From an uncultured Bacilli bacterium (GTDB lineage: Bacteria; Bacillota_I; Bacilli_A; RF39; UBA660): 64,000 nt of DNA. A program made the translations under genes and the position numbers. The notes under the pieces are model-generated. The model saw only the letters and a program-made list of their open reading frames with translations, was not told where the DNA came from and did not search any database. The first letter of the stretch is position 1; the number at the start of each line of letters is the position of its first letter. Of this stretch, positions 41,694 through 48,830 are shown piece after piece. The stretch covers positions 6,173 through 70,172 of the forward strand of contig CAKOKS010000005.1 in the NCBI GenBank assembly GCA_934095845.1. The letters run 5' to 3'.

Positions 41694-43937
41694 TTATTTT
41701 TTCAAAATTTTATTGATTACATCGTTTAGTAAATGTTTATCTATAGGTTTAGGAACATAGTCTGTAAATCCAGCTTCAATAAATTTATCTTTAGCTCCAA
41801 CTACGGCATCTGCTGTTAAAGCAACAACTGGTGAATTAAAGCCTTCTATTTTACTTAAGTTTTTAAATGTTTCTATTCCATCCATATTTGGCATCATATA
41901 ATCCATAAAAATAATATCATAATGTTTTTCTTTAACTTTATCTAATGATTCAGCTCCAGAACAAACATAATCAATTGTAAAGTTATATGGTTTCATTATC
42001 TTAGTTGCAACTTTTATATTAAGTAAATTATCATCAACTATTAAAATATTTTTACCTGTATAATCAACATAATCTATTTCAATTTCATTATTTTGAATTA
42101 AGTTTAAAGAATTTTGAACTTTATTTTCTGCTTTTAAAACATATTTATTTAAAACTCTATATAATTCTTTCTTTTCAATAGGTTTTGCTAAATAATCATC
42201 AAAACCAAGTAATAAATATTGTTCTTTCATTCCTTGAATTGCATTTGCTGTTAAGGCAATAACTGGTATATTAAAACCATCTATTTGTTTAAGTCTAGTT
42301 AGTGTTTCGGATCCTTTCATTTTAGGCATCATATCATCTAATAAAATAATATCATAGGTTTTACCTTCTTTTATTTTATCAAGACAAGCAAATCCACTTT
42401 CACAAACTTCAACATTACACTTATAAGGTTTTAAAAGTTTAGTTGCAACTTTTAAATTTAAAGTATTGTCATCAACAACTAAAATATTCTTGTTTGTTAA
42501 ATCAAGTTCACCTTCAACAACTGTTTCTTCGTTATCAAGTTTAGCATTACTTATTCTTTGGTCAATTGCAGCTGTAAATTCTGAACCTTCACCATACGTA
42601 GAATTAACAACTATTTTGCCATGCATCATTTCTACTAATTGTTTTGTAATTGCAAGACCAAGTCCAGTTCCTTCAATAGTTGTATTTTTATCTTCATCAA
42701 GTCTTTGAAATTTAGTAAATAATTTATCAATATTTTCTTTTTTAATTCCTCTACCAGAATCTTTAACACTCATGATAAGTCTACATACTTCATCATTTAC
42801 TTTTACACATCTTACATCAAATTTAATATATCCTTCATCAGTATATTTAACTGCATTAGTTAAGAAATTTATTAATATTTTCTTTATATTAAAGTGATCT
42901 CCATATAAAACATGTGGAATATCTGGAGCAATATTTACTTCAAAGTTAAGAGGTTTATCTCCTAAACGTGCTTTAATTAATTTTACAACTTCATCTAATA
43001 TTTTATATATGTCATAGTCAGTTTGAACAAGTTCTAGTTTACCAGATTCTATTTTAGAAATATCAAGAATACCATTTACTATTTCAAGAAGTGATTCAGA
43101 TGCAGTTACAATATCACTTGCATTTTCTTTTGCCTCTTCTAAGTTATCTGCGTTTTTTATACATTCAGAAAAACCAACAATAGCATTTAAGGGTGTACGA
43201 ATTTCATGAGACATACTGCTTAAGAAATCTGATTTTGCTTGATTAGCTTTATCTGCAGCATCTTTAGCTGCTTTTACTTGATTAAGCATTTTTACATCTG
43301 GATTTTCAATTGTATGATACATTATTGAAGTGATAAATACTTCCGCTGGAACAACCAAAAATAACTCTGGATTTATAATTTGTATAATCATAAAAATCGT
43401 ACCTAAAATTATGAAAGCCCATAAAGGAATATACTTTTTACTTTTATTATTCAAATTCTTCCAACCGGAAATGAGCATTAAAAATATATAAATACCGGAC
43501 AAACTATAGCAAAGTAAGACTGGAAGACCTGTACTAAATAATCCTCCATTCTCAAGTTTAACAAAATCCAATTTAAAAATTAATATAAGCACAGAAAAAA
43601 GTACAAAGAAAAAAATTATTCTTTTTACAAATTTTTTCTTTTTTGATTCATCTAAATTGTAAGATATTGAAATGATATAACACAAGAAAAATGTAGTCCA
43701 TGAAATCATGCTAATTAAAAATAATTTTCCTATCACTTCATTTGCTAGTAGAGGGAAAGGTGTGATTAGACTGATATAAGATAATAAACCACATAATAAT
43801 TCTGCGATCGTTACAATTATCAAGTTACCATACATTTTATTTTCATAGCTATTTACTCTATCTTTAGAAAAAAAACATATTGCTATCAACATAGTGTACA
43901 TTAATCCAGAAATATTTAAAAATATTGTACTTCCCAT
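41694..43937 (-). CDS. Multi-pass membrane hybrid histidine kinase with two receiver domains
   Basis: 747 residues. Residues 1-215 hold about seven membrane segments. A short coiled coil leads to HisKA with the phosphoacceptor His244 ('SMSHEIRTPLNAIVG'). The HATPase has 'NFLTNAVKYT' (N box), 'DSGRGI' and 'GTGLGLAI'. Two receiver domains follow, with 'VVDDNTLNLKVA ... ILLDDMMPKMKG' and 'IVDDNLLNIKVA ... IFMDYMMPNMDG', each with the conserved Lys ('AKPIEKK', 'PKPIDKH'). There is no Hpt or output domain, and no response regulator is near. The signal is unknown. RBS AGGAGGC; TGTTATACT upstream is an extended -10. The upstream neighbour is an AMP-forming ligase. Confidence 0.92.
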   Translation of the reverse strand: MGSTIFLNISGLMYTMLIAICFFSKDRVNSYENKMYGNLIIVTIAELLCGLLSYISLITPFPLLANEVIGKLFLISMISWTTFFLCYIISISYNLDESKKKKFVKRIIFFFVLFSVLILIFKLDFVKLENGGLFSTGLPVLLCYSLSGIYIFLMLISGWKNLNNKSKKYIPLWAFIILGTIFMIIQIINPELFLVVPAEVFITSIMYHTIENPDVKMLNQVKAAKDAADKANQAKSDFLSSMSHEIRTPLNAIVGFSECIKNADNLEEAKENASDIVTASESLLEIVNGILDISKIESGKLELVQTDYDIYKILDEVVKLIKARLGDKPLNFEVNIAPDIPHVLYGDHFNIKKILINFLTNAVKYTDEGYIKFDVRCVKVNDEVCRLIMSVKDSGRGIKKENIDKLFTKFQRLDEDKNTTIEGTGLGLAITKQLVEMMHGKIVVNSTYGEGSEFTAAIDQRISNAKLDNEETVVEGELDLTNKNILVVDDNTLNLKVATKLLKPYKCNVEVCESGFACLDKIKEGKTYDIILLDDMMPKMKGSETLTRLKQIDGFNIPVIALTANAIQGMKEQYLLLGFDDYLAKPIEKKELYRVLNKYVLKAENKVQNSLNLIQNNEIEIDYVDYTGKNILIVDDNLLNIKVATKIMKPYNFTIDYVCSGAESLDKVKEKHYDIIFMDYMMPNMDGIETFKNLSKIEGFNSPVVALTADAVVGAKDKFIEAGFTDYVPKPIDKHLLNDVINKILKK

Positions 43938-43982
43938 ACGACTGCCTCCTATTATAGATAGTATAACATTATTTCTAAAAAA

Positions 43983-44024
43983 AATATATAAAAAGATTTA
44001 AAGAATTAATCCTTAAATCTTTTT
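43983..44024 (-). terminator. Terminator of AMP-forming ligase 1
   Basis: A 12-bp perfect stem AAAAAGATTTAA / TTAAATCTTTTT with an 11-nt loop, followed by a T-rich tract on the minus strand. The ligase stop codon is in the stem. It separates the ligase from the hybrid kinase. Confidence 0.88.
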
Positions 44025-45854
44025 TGTCAATTTAATTTGTGATTCAAGCTGAACACTCATGTTTGTTATTCCCATATTATTCATTTCAAGTTGTACTATA
44101 TAAGATTCACCCAATATACCTTTTGAATCAATTTCGTGATAATTTGGTTTTCCAATTGTATTTTTAGGAATATTATCTACAAATACCCATTTAGTTGGAA
44201 TATCTCTAAAGTTAGCTTTATAAACACCATTATCATATGACTGGATAAAATACTTTGCTATTATGCTTTCTACATATCCTTCCATATTATCTGTTTTAAA
44301 GCCTTCAGAAAGTTTAATGTAAGCTACTGGCATCTTTCCGTTTTTTTCTTCATCTGTATATGAAGTTATAACACATTCATCAAATCCTTCAATTGAAGTT
44401 ATTAAATTTTCTATGTTAAGCGGATAAACTTTATATGCATCATATCTCGGAAACATTCTGTCAATACGTTCAACATATTTTAAACTTCCATCTTCATTTT
44501 TTATAACAATATCTTTAGTTGGTAAATATCTTTTGCCGTTTATAACAATTGTTTTGACAACTATCTTATCATCTAAAATTCCGCTTGTTAATGTTGGACC
44601 TGAGATTAGTGCTTCTCCTTCAATTCTTTTCTTTTCTTCAAATATTACTTCATCTGTAGATAAATCCCTTATTGCATACTCTGTCATAGGTAAAGGCACT
44701 CCCATTTCTCCAACTTTATTATATCCATCAAGTGTATAACTTCCGCATCCACATAATTCAGAAAGGCCGTGTCCCTTTGTTAAAACACATTTTGCGCCAT
44801 GTTCAACTAAGAATTTTGACACCTCTAATTCTTTTTTTTTACTAATTGGTGTTCCACCACTTATTGCACATTCTAAAGTGCTTAAATCAAGATTTGCATA
44901 TGTTGGGTTTGATAATAAAGATTCCCAAGCTGGAGCATTTGCAAATACAATGTTTGGACTATATATTCTTAAATATTCACCAAAATCCTCTGGTCTAAAA
45001 TATGGAACCTGTACCAATTCCATTCCGCAACATAAGCCAAGATGGGCAGAATTTATTGAACCGTATGCAGCAAAATAAGGAATAAAATGAAGGATTTTCA
45101 TTCCAGGTCTAAAAGTTAAACCTGCAAGTTTATGTTGATAATATAGAGCATTTCTATTGAAGTCTGTTATAGGTATCGGTTTCCCAATTCCAGTAGTTGT
45201 TCCAGAAGTATGTGTAATAATTGATGTCACATCTTTATCATATTCATCATAATGAATCTGAGTATATTTAGAATTTCTAATAACATCGCTCATTCTTTTT
45301 GTATTCTTATCAAAACTAGGTAAAGATTGAAATAATCGCATTGCTTTCTGCATATGTTTTGGGAGAATTGTATTTGCAAGCAAATTATCAAATAATATAA
45401 TATTTCTTATACCATAATCTTTTTTTAACTCTTCAGTATATTTCTTTAACTCTTTCATATAGATTAAATCTAAAACCACGATATCAGTTGCTTTTTCGTT
45501 AACGATATATTGCTTTAAAGTTTCTATCTTACTAGTTGGATCTACAAAGTCTACAACAGCGCCAGTAATGTCTGCTGCATTGTTTACAAGCCCTGCTTCT
45601 ATTAAATTAGGTGTCAACGGTAAAATTCTAGAATTATTTTCCTTTGTTATTCCTAAAGATGTCAATGCTTTTGCATATTTCTTAAATTCATCTTCTAATT
45701 GACCATAATATATTTTTCTCTCATCTTCACTATATGCAATTGAATCTTCATTATTTTTATTATTCTCTAATATCAGTTCCCAACTTTTCTTTTCTGGAAG
45801 TGATAAATCTTGCCCTTTTAGTATCCTCTTATAATAATCTTGAATATTTTCCAT
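44013..45854 (-). CDS. ANL-superfamily AMP-forming ligase (acyl/aryl-CoA synthetase-like), copy 1
   Basis: 613 residues. Adenylation motifs: the P-loop 'THTSGTTTGIGKPIPI' (~210-226), 'GHGLSELCGCGS' (A5-like, ~365), 'LPTKDIV' (A7-like), the 'ERIDRMFPRYDAYKVYP' hinge (A8) and the C-terminal lysine 'NTIGKPNYHE' (A10). These enzymes activate carboxylic acids as acyl-AMP and often form CoA thioesters. The substrate is not predictable; there is no carrier domain. The tail after A10 (about 35 residues) is unusual. It is paralogous to the protein at 61844; both are followed by a hybrid histidine kinase. RBS AGGGGT. Confidence 0.88.
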   Translation of the reverse strand: MENIQDYYKRILKGQDLSLPEKKSWELILENNKNNEDSIAYSEDERKIYYGQLEDEFKKYAKALTSLGITKENNSRILPLTPNLIEAGLVNNAADITGAVVDFVDPTSKIETLKQYIVNEKATDIVVLDLIYMKELKKYTEELKKDYGIRNIILFDNLLANTILPKHMQKAMRLFQSLPSFDKNTKRMSDVIRNSKYTQIHYDEYDKDVTSIITHTSGTTTGIGKPIPITDFNRNALYYQHKLAGLTFRPGMKILHFIPYFAAYGSINSAHLGLCCGMELVQVPYFRPEDFGEYLRIYSPNIVFANAPAWESLLSNPTYANLDLSTLECAISGGTPISKKKELEVSKFLVEHGAKCVLTKGHGLSELCGCGSYTLDGYNKVGEMGVPLPMTEYAIRDLSTDEVIFEEKKRIEGEALISGPTLTSGILDDKIVVKTIVINGKRYLPTKDIVIKNEDGSLKYVERIDRMFPRYDAYKVYPLNIENLITSIEGFDECVITSYTDEEKNGKMPVAYIKLSEGFKTDNMEGYVESIIAKYFIQSYDNGVYKANFRDIPTKWVFVDNIPKNTIGKPNYHEIDSKGILGESYIVQLEMNNMGITNMSVQLESQIKLTKKI

Positions 45855-45885
45855 ATTACCCCTCTTTTTTTACTAAGTGTTTGAT

Positions 45886-45914
45886 ATTTTAGCATAAGAA
45901 AAGTGGTCTGTCAA
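45886..45914 (-). promoter_or_regulatory. Promoter of AMP-forming ligase 1
   Basis: The minus strand reads TTGACA, 17 bp, TAAAAT with a TG extension (TGC before -10). The -35 lies in the loop of the upstream terminator. Confidence 0.8.
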
Positions 45915-45927
45915 ATTTTAGACCACT
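45895..45927 (-). terminator. Terminator of the 159-aa GNAT gene
   Basis: An 8-bp perfect stem AGTGGTCT / AGACCACT with a 10-nt loop, then TTTCTTAT on the minus strand. Confidence 0.7.
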
Positions 45928-45962
45928 CAATTATTGCTTAAAAAATGGAAAACAATACACCC

Positions 45963-46442
45963 TTATATTTCTTTTGACATAGTAATTAATCTATCGTGAA
46001 AATGTTCTTTTTTATAAAATGATTTACCAATATCATTATATCCGAATACATCTATATTAATAGTTTTACATTCATTGTCTTTAAAATATTCTTCCATTTT
46101 ATCTAATAAAGTTTTACCTATGCCTTTACTTCTAATATTTTTTGTAACAATAAGTTCAATTATTTCACCTAACTTGTTTGGTCTACAATAGTCAAAATCA
46201 CTTTCAGGTTCTCTAATAATACCTATTATTAGTCCAATAACTTTATCATTTTCTTTGGCTAAATATATTTTACCCTTATTTTTCTTAACAAATTCTAGAT
46301 CTTTAGAATATATTTTTTCTTCATAGTCATCATTTATTATATTAAAATGATATGGATCAAGTGAAACAATATATTCTTGTAATTCTTTTAATAACTTTTT
46401 TACTTCATCAATATAAATTTCATTAAATTCAATTATTTCCAT
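45963..46442 (-). CDS. GNAT-family N-acetyltransferase
   Basis: 159 residues with a full GNAT fold: 'IYLAKENDKVIGLIIG', 'GEIIELIVTKNIRSKGIGKTLLDKMEEYF' holding the acetyl-CoA loop RSKGIGK, and 'INIDVFGYNDIGKSFYKKEHF'. It resembles RimI- or Eis-like small acetyltransferases; the substrate is unknown. It starts 5 nt after the stop of the second Rel homologue, so it is in its operon. Confidence 0.88.
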   Translation of the reverse strand: MEIIEFNEIYIDEVKKLLKELQEYIVSLDPYHFNIINDDYEEKIYSKDLEFVKKNKGKIYLAKENDKVIGLIIGIIREPESDFDYCRPNKLGEIIELIVTKNIRSKGIGKTLLDKMEEYFKDNECKTINIDVFGYNDIGKSFYKKEHFHDRLITMSKEI

Positions 46443-46447
46443 AATAC

Positions 46448-47890
46448 CTATGCTTTCTTATTAAATTCTTTTATTTTTCTTTTAGCTAAACTTGTTTGAG
46501 TTTTTTCTAACCATTCTTCACGTGGTCCAAAAGATAATTCATCTGTTATAATCCTAACTCTATCTTTATTTTGTAATACATAATCTACTGGAACAGATTC
46601 ATCATTTATATAAGCTCCAACCATCGTATTACCTATATCTGTATGAATTTTATATGCAAAATCTATTGGTGTTGCTCCTTTTGGTAATTCAATTATATCA
46701 CCTTTAGTTGTATAAACATAAACTTTATCAGAGAAAAGTTCAGTTTTAACTTGATTTACAAATTGTTGATTGTCACCAAACATTAAATTTATTTCCGTTA
46801 ATGACTTAAAGAATTGAAACTTTTCTTTTAGTTCTTGTTGCATAATATCTCTTGCTTGACCTTTTTTAGAATCCCAATAGGCAGTTAAACCAAAAGATGC
46901 AACTTTATCCATATCAAATGTTCTTATTTGAGTTTGTACAAGTCTATCCTCTGGACCAAAAACTGTTGTATGTAAACTTCTATACATATTTGTTTTAGGA
47001 TTACATATATAATCTTTAAATTTATCATTTATTGGATGATATTCATGATGTATCATCCCAAGTGTTCTATAACAATTTTCAACTTCATCTACCATTATCT
47101 TTAAAGCAAGTAAATCATGTATATCTGATAATCTGTGACCATCATTTAATCTTTTATAAATTCCATATATATTTTTAGTTCTTACTTTAATTTCATTTGG
47201 TATTTCTCTGTCATTTAATAAACTATGTATTTTATAAAGCATCTCTTTTAAGCAAGATTCGCTTGATTCTTCTATTTTTATTTTCTTTTCTTCAATTGTT
47301 TTATACATATCAGGTTTTAAATATTTTAAAGATAAATCTTCAAGTTCCGATTTGATTCTATATGCTCCAATATAATAAGCTAAAGGAACAAATATTTCCA
47401 TTGTTTCAAGAGCATTTTCTTTTTGCTTAAATTCTGATTTAAATTGTAAAGTTCTCATATTATGAAGTCTATCTGCTAATTTAATAATTATAATTCTTAC
47501 ATCTTCGGTTACACCAGTTATTATCTTTCTCGTATTGGCGTAATTTTGATCTTGCTTTGATGAGAAATTCATTTTTGCAAGCTTTGTAACTCCATCAACT
47601 AAATTAGCTATATTTTGGTTAAATTCATGAGCTATGTCTTCCTTAGTTATATTTGTATCTTCTATTGTATCATGTAATAGACCTGCACAGATAGTATCAC
47701 TGTCAGCATGCATTTCTGCAAGTATATAAGCAACATTTAAAGGGTGAGTTATGTATGCTTCTCCGCTCTGTCTTACTTGACCTCTATGAAGATTTTCAGC
47801 ATAATAATATGCTTTCTTTACAAATGTAATTTCTTCATTCGTATAACCAATTAACTTTTCTAATAAATCTTCTAAAGTGATATTTCCCAT
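46448..47890 (-). CDS. Rel/SpoT homologue with intact hydrolase and degenerate synthetase
   Basis: 480 residues: HD domain, pseudo-synthetase, TGS and then a stop, without helical, zinc or ACT domains. The hydrolase is intact: 'RQSGEAYITHP' (H49), HDTIED (73-78) and LADRLHN (D140). In the synthetase region several conserved residues have changed relative to the homologue at 14150: the catalytic Glu of 'VEVQVRT' is Gln in 'VQTQIRT', 'GLRII' is 'ALKIM', 'YQSLHT' is 'YRSLHT' and 'ASHW' is 'TAYW'. I infer a (p)ppGpp hydrolase. Its SD (AGGAGG) abuts the U-run of a strong hairpin, and it is 15 nt from the ATG. A GNAT gene follows. Confidence 0.92.
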   Translation of the reverse strand: MGNITLEDLLEKLIGYTNEEITFVKKAYYYAENLHRGQVRQSGEAYITHPLNVAYILAEMHADSDTICAGLLHDTIEDTNITKEDIAHEFNQNIANLVDGVTKLAKMNFSSKQDQNYANTRKIITGVTEDVRIIIIKLADRLHNMRTLQFKSEFKQKENALETMEIFVPLAYYIGAYRIKSELEDLSLKYLKPDMYKTIEEKKIKIEESSESCLKEMLYKIHSLLNDREIPNEIKVRTKNIYGIYKRLNDGHRLSDIHDLLALKIMVDEVENCYRTLGMIHHEYHPINDKFKDYICNPKTNMYRSLHTTVFGPEDRLVQTQIRTFDMDKVASFGLTAYWDSKKGQARDIMQQELKEKFQFFKSLTEINLMFGDNQQFVNQVKTELFSDKVYVYTTKGDIIELPKGATPIDFAYKIHTDIGNTMVGAYINDESVPVDYVLQNKDRVRIITDELSFGPREEWLEKTQTSLAKRKIKEFNKKA

Positions 47891-47911
47891 ATTAAATCAA
47901 TCTAACCTCCT

Positions 47912-47964
47912 AAAAAAAATAATCGGTATCTTCAAGACACACAAGCATCTTAAAGGTACCGATT
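47912..47964 (-). terminator. Terminator or attenuator hairpin directly before the Rel-hydrolase gene
   Basis: On the minus strand a 17-bp stem with one mismatch and one G-T pair (AATCGGTA..., 10-nt loop, ...TACCGATT) is followed by A and eight Ts, then immediately AGGAGG of the downstream gene. It ends the 38-aa gene; the hydrolase gene either reads through it or starts from a weak promoter inside it. Confidence 0.88.
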
Positions 47965-48079
47965 AAAAACATACTTTATTTGCATTTACTTTGAAGCATG
48001 AGCATGCAAACATAGAAACAAGATCATTTCCGTAACAGCATTTAATTAGAATTTTAGTTCTTAAATTTCTCATAAGCAT
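47963..48079 (-). CDS. 38-aa cysteine-rich peptide upstream of the Rel-hydrolase gene
   Basis: An ATG at 48079 with AGAGG 5 nt upstream opens a frame of 38 residues with five cysteines ('KCCYGND', 'ACSCF', 'VCF') and a basic start 'MLMRNLRTK'; a second ATG at 48073 is also possible. Its stop overlaps the left arm of the hairpin that precedes the hydrolase gene. A promoter lies 26 bp upstream. I recognise no family. It may be a leader peptide or an independent small protein. Confidence 0.6.
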   Translation of the reverse strand: MLMRNLRTKILIKCCYGNDLVSMFACSCFKVNANKVCF

Positions 48080-48105
48080 ACCATCCTCTAATAAATATAA
48101 CCATA

Positions 48106-48133
48106 ATCTTATCACTTTTTTTTAATAAATCAA
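48106..48133 (-). promoter_or_regulatory. Promoter of the 38-aa gene and Rel-hydrolase operon
   Basis: The minus strand reads TTGATT, 16 bp, TAAGAT with TGA before the -10. Confidence 0.6.
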
Positions 48134-48181
48134 GTACTAAATTAAAAAAATTATTAATTATTTTTAGCATATGAATTTTTT

Positions 48182-48218
48182 TTAATACAATAAAAAGACT
48201 TAGTTAAGTAAGCCTTTT
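48182..48218 (-). terminator. Terminator of the ABC-TetR operon
   Basis: A 10-bp stem with one G-T pair (AAAAGGCTTA / TAAGTCTTTT on the minus strand), 6-nt loop, then T-rich. The TetR stop is in the stem. Confidence 0.82.
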
Positions 48219-48799
48219 ATCGTATTAATTAATATATCTTTCATAATATCATAATTCATTTTCTCATGTTTATGATAAACAACTTCATGACAATAATTAT
48301 CAACTATACCAATTATTATATGAACTTTTTCTTCGATATTTTCTTTATTAAAACCACTTTTAACTAATATATTGGATATTTTATCAGTAAGTTCAAGTTC
48401 ACTTTTATTAAATATTTGAGATACTTCATCATCTAAGTAACTCATTGCCATTAATTCTTCATGAGCTTCTTTTTTCATTGTATGAGTTTTAATAAAGTTA
48501 TCTATTACTTTAGATATAATTACATCTATATTACTTTTATCAATAGTTTCATTATCAATAACATCTAACATTGGAAAAAGTATTGTATTAGCATAATCTT
48601 TAGTTCCTTCTATAAATATATCTCTTTTATCAGAAAAGTATTGATATATTATTCCAGTAGAAACATCAGCATATTTAGCAATATCAACTGTATTTACATT
48701 ATGATATCCTTTATCACACATAAGCTCAAAACCAAGTCTTATAATTCTTTGTTTTTTTTCAATTGATGATTTTTTTATAGGTTCACGTACATTACCCAA
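48200..48799 (-). CDS. TetR-family transcription repressor
   Basis: 199 residues: a TetR HTH at ~17-63 ('IIRLGFELMCDKGYHNVNTVDIAKYADVSTGIIYQYFSDKRDIF') and a helical ligand domain. The start is TTG with AAGGA upstream; no ATG is available. It is the third gene of the ABC operon (31-bp gap after the permease), so it is likely to regulate the operon through the two dyads at 51921 and 51976. The ligand is probably a substrate of the exporter, which is inference. Confidence 0.9.
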   Translation of the reverse strand: MGNVREPIKKSSIEKKQRIIRLGFELMCDKGYHNVNTVDIAKYADVSTGIIYQYFSDKRDIFIEGTKDYANTILFPMLDVIDNETIDKSNIDVIISKVIDNFIKTHTMKKEAHEELMAMSYLDDEVSQIFNKSELELTDKISNILVKSGFNKENIEEKVHIIIGIVDNYCHEVVYHKHEKMNYDIMKDILINTIKGLLN

Positions 48800-48830
48800 A
48801 ATATCACATCCTTTTATGTATTATAACACT

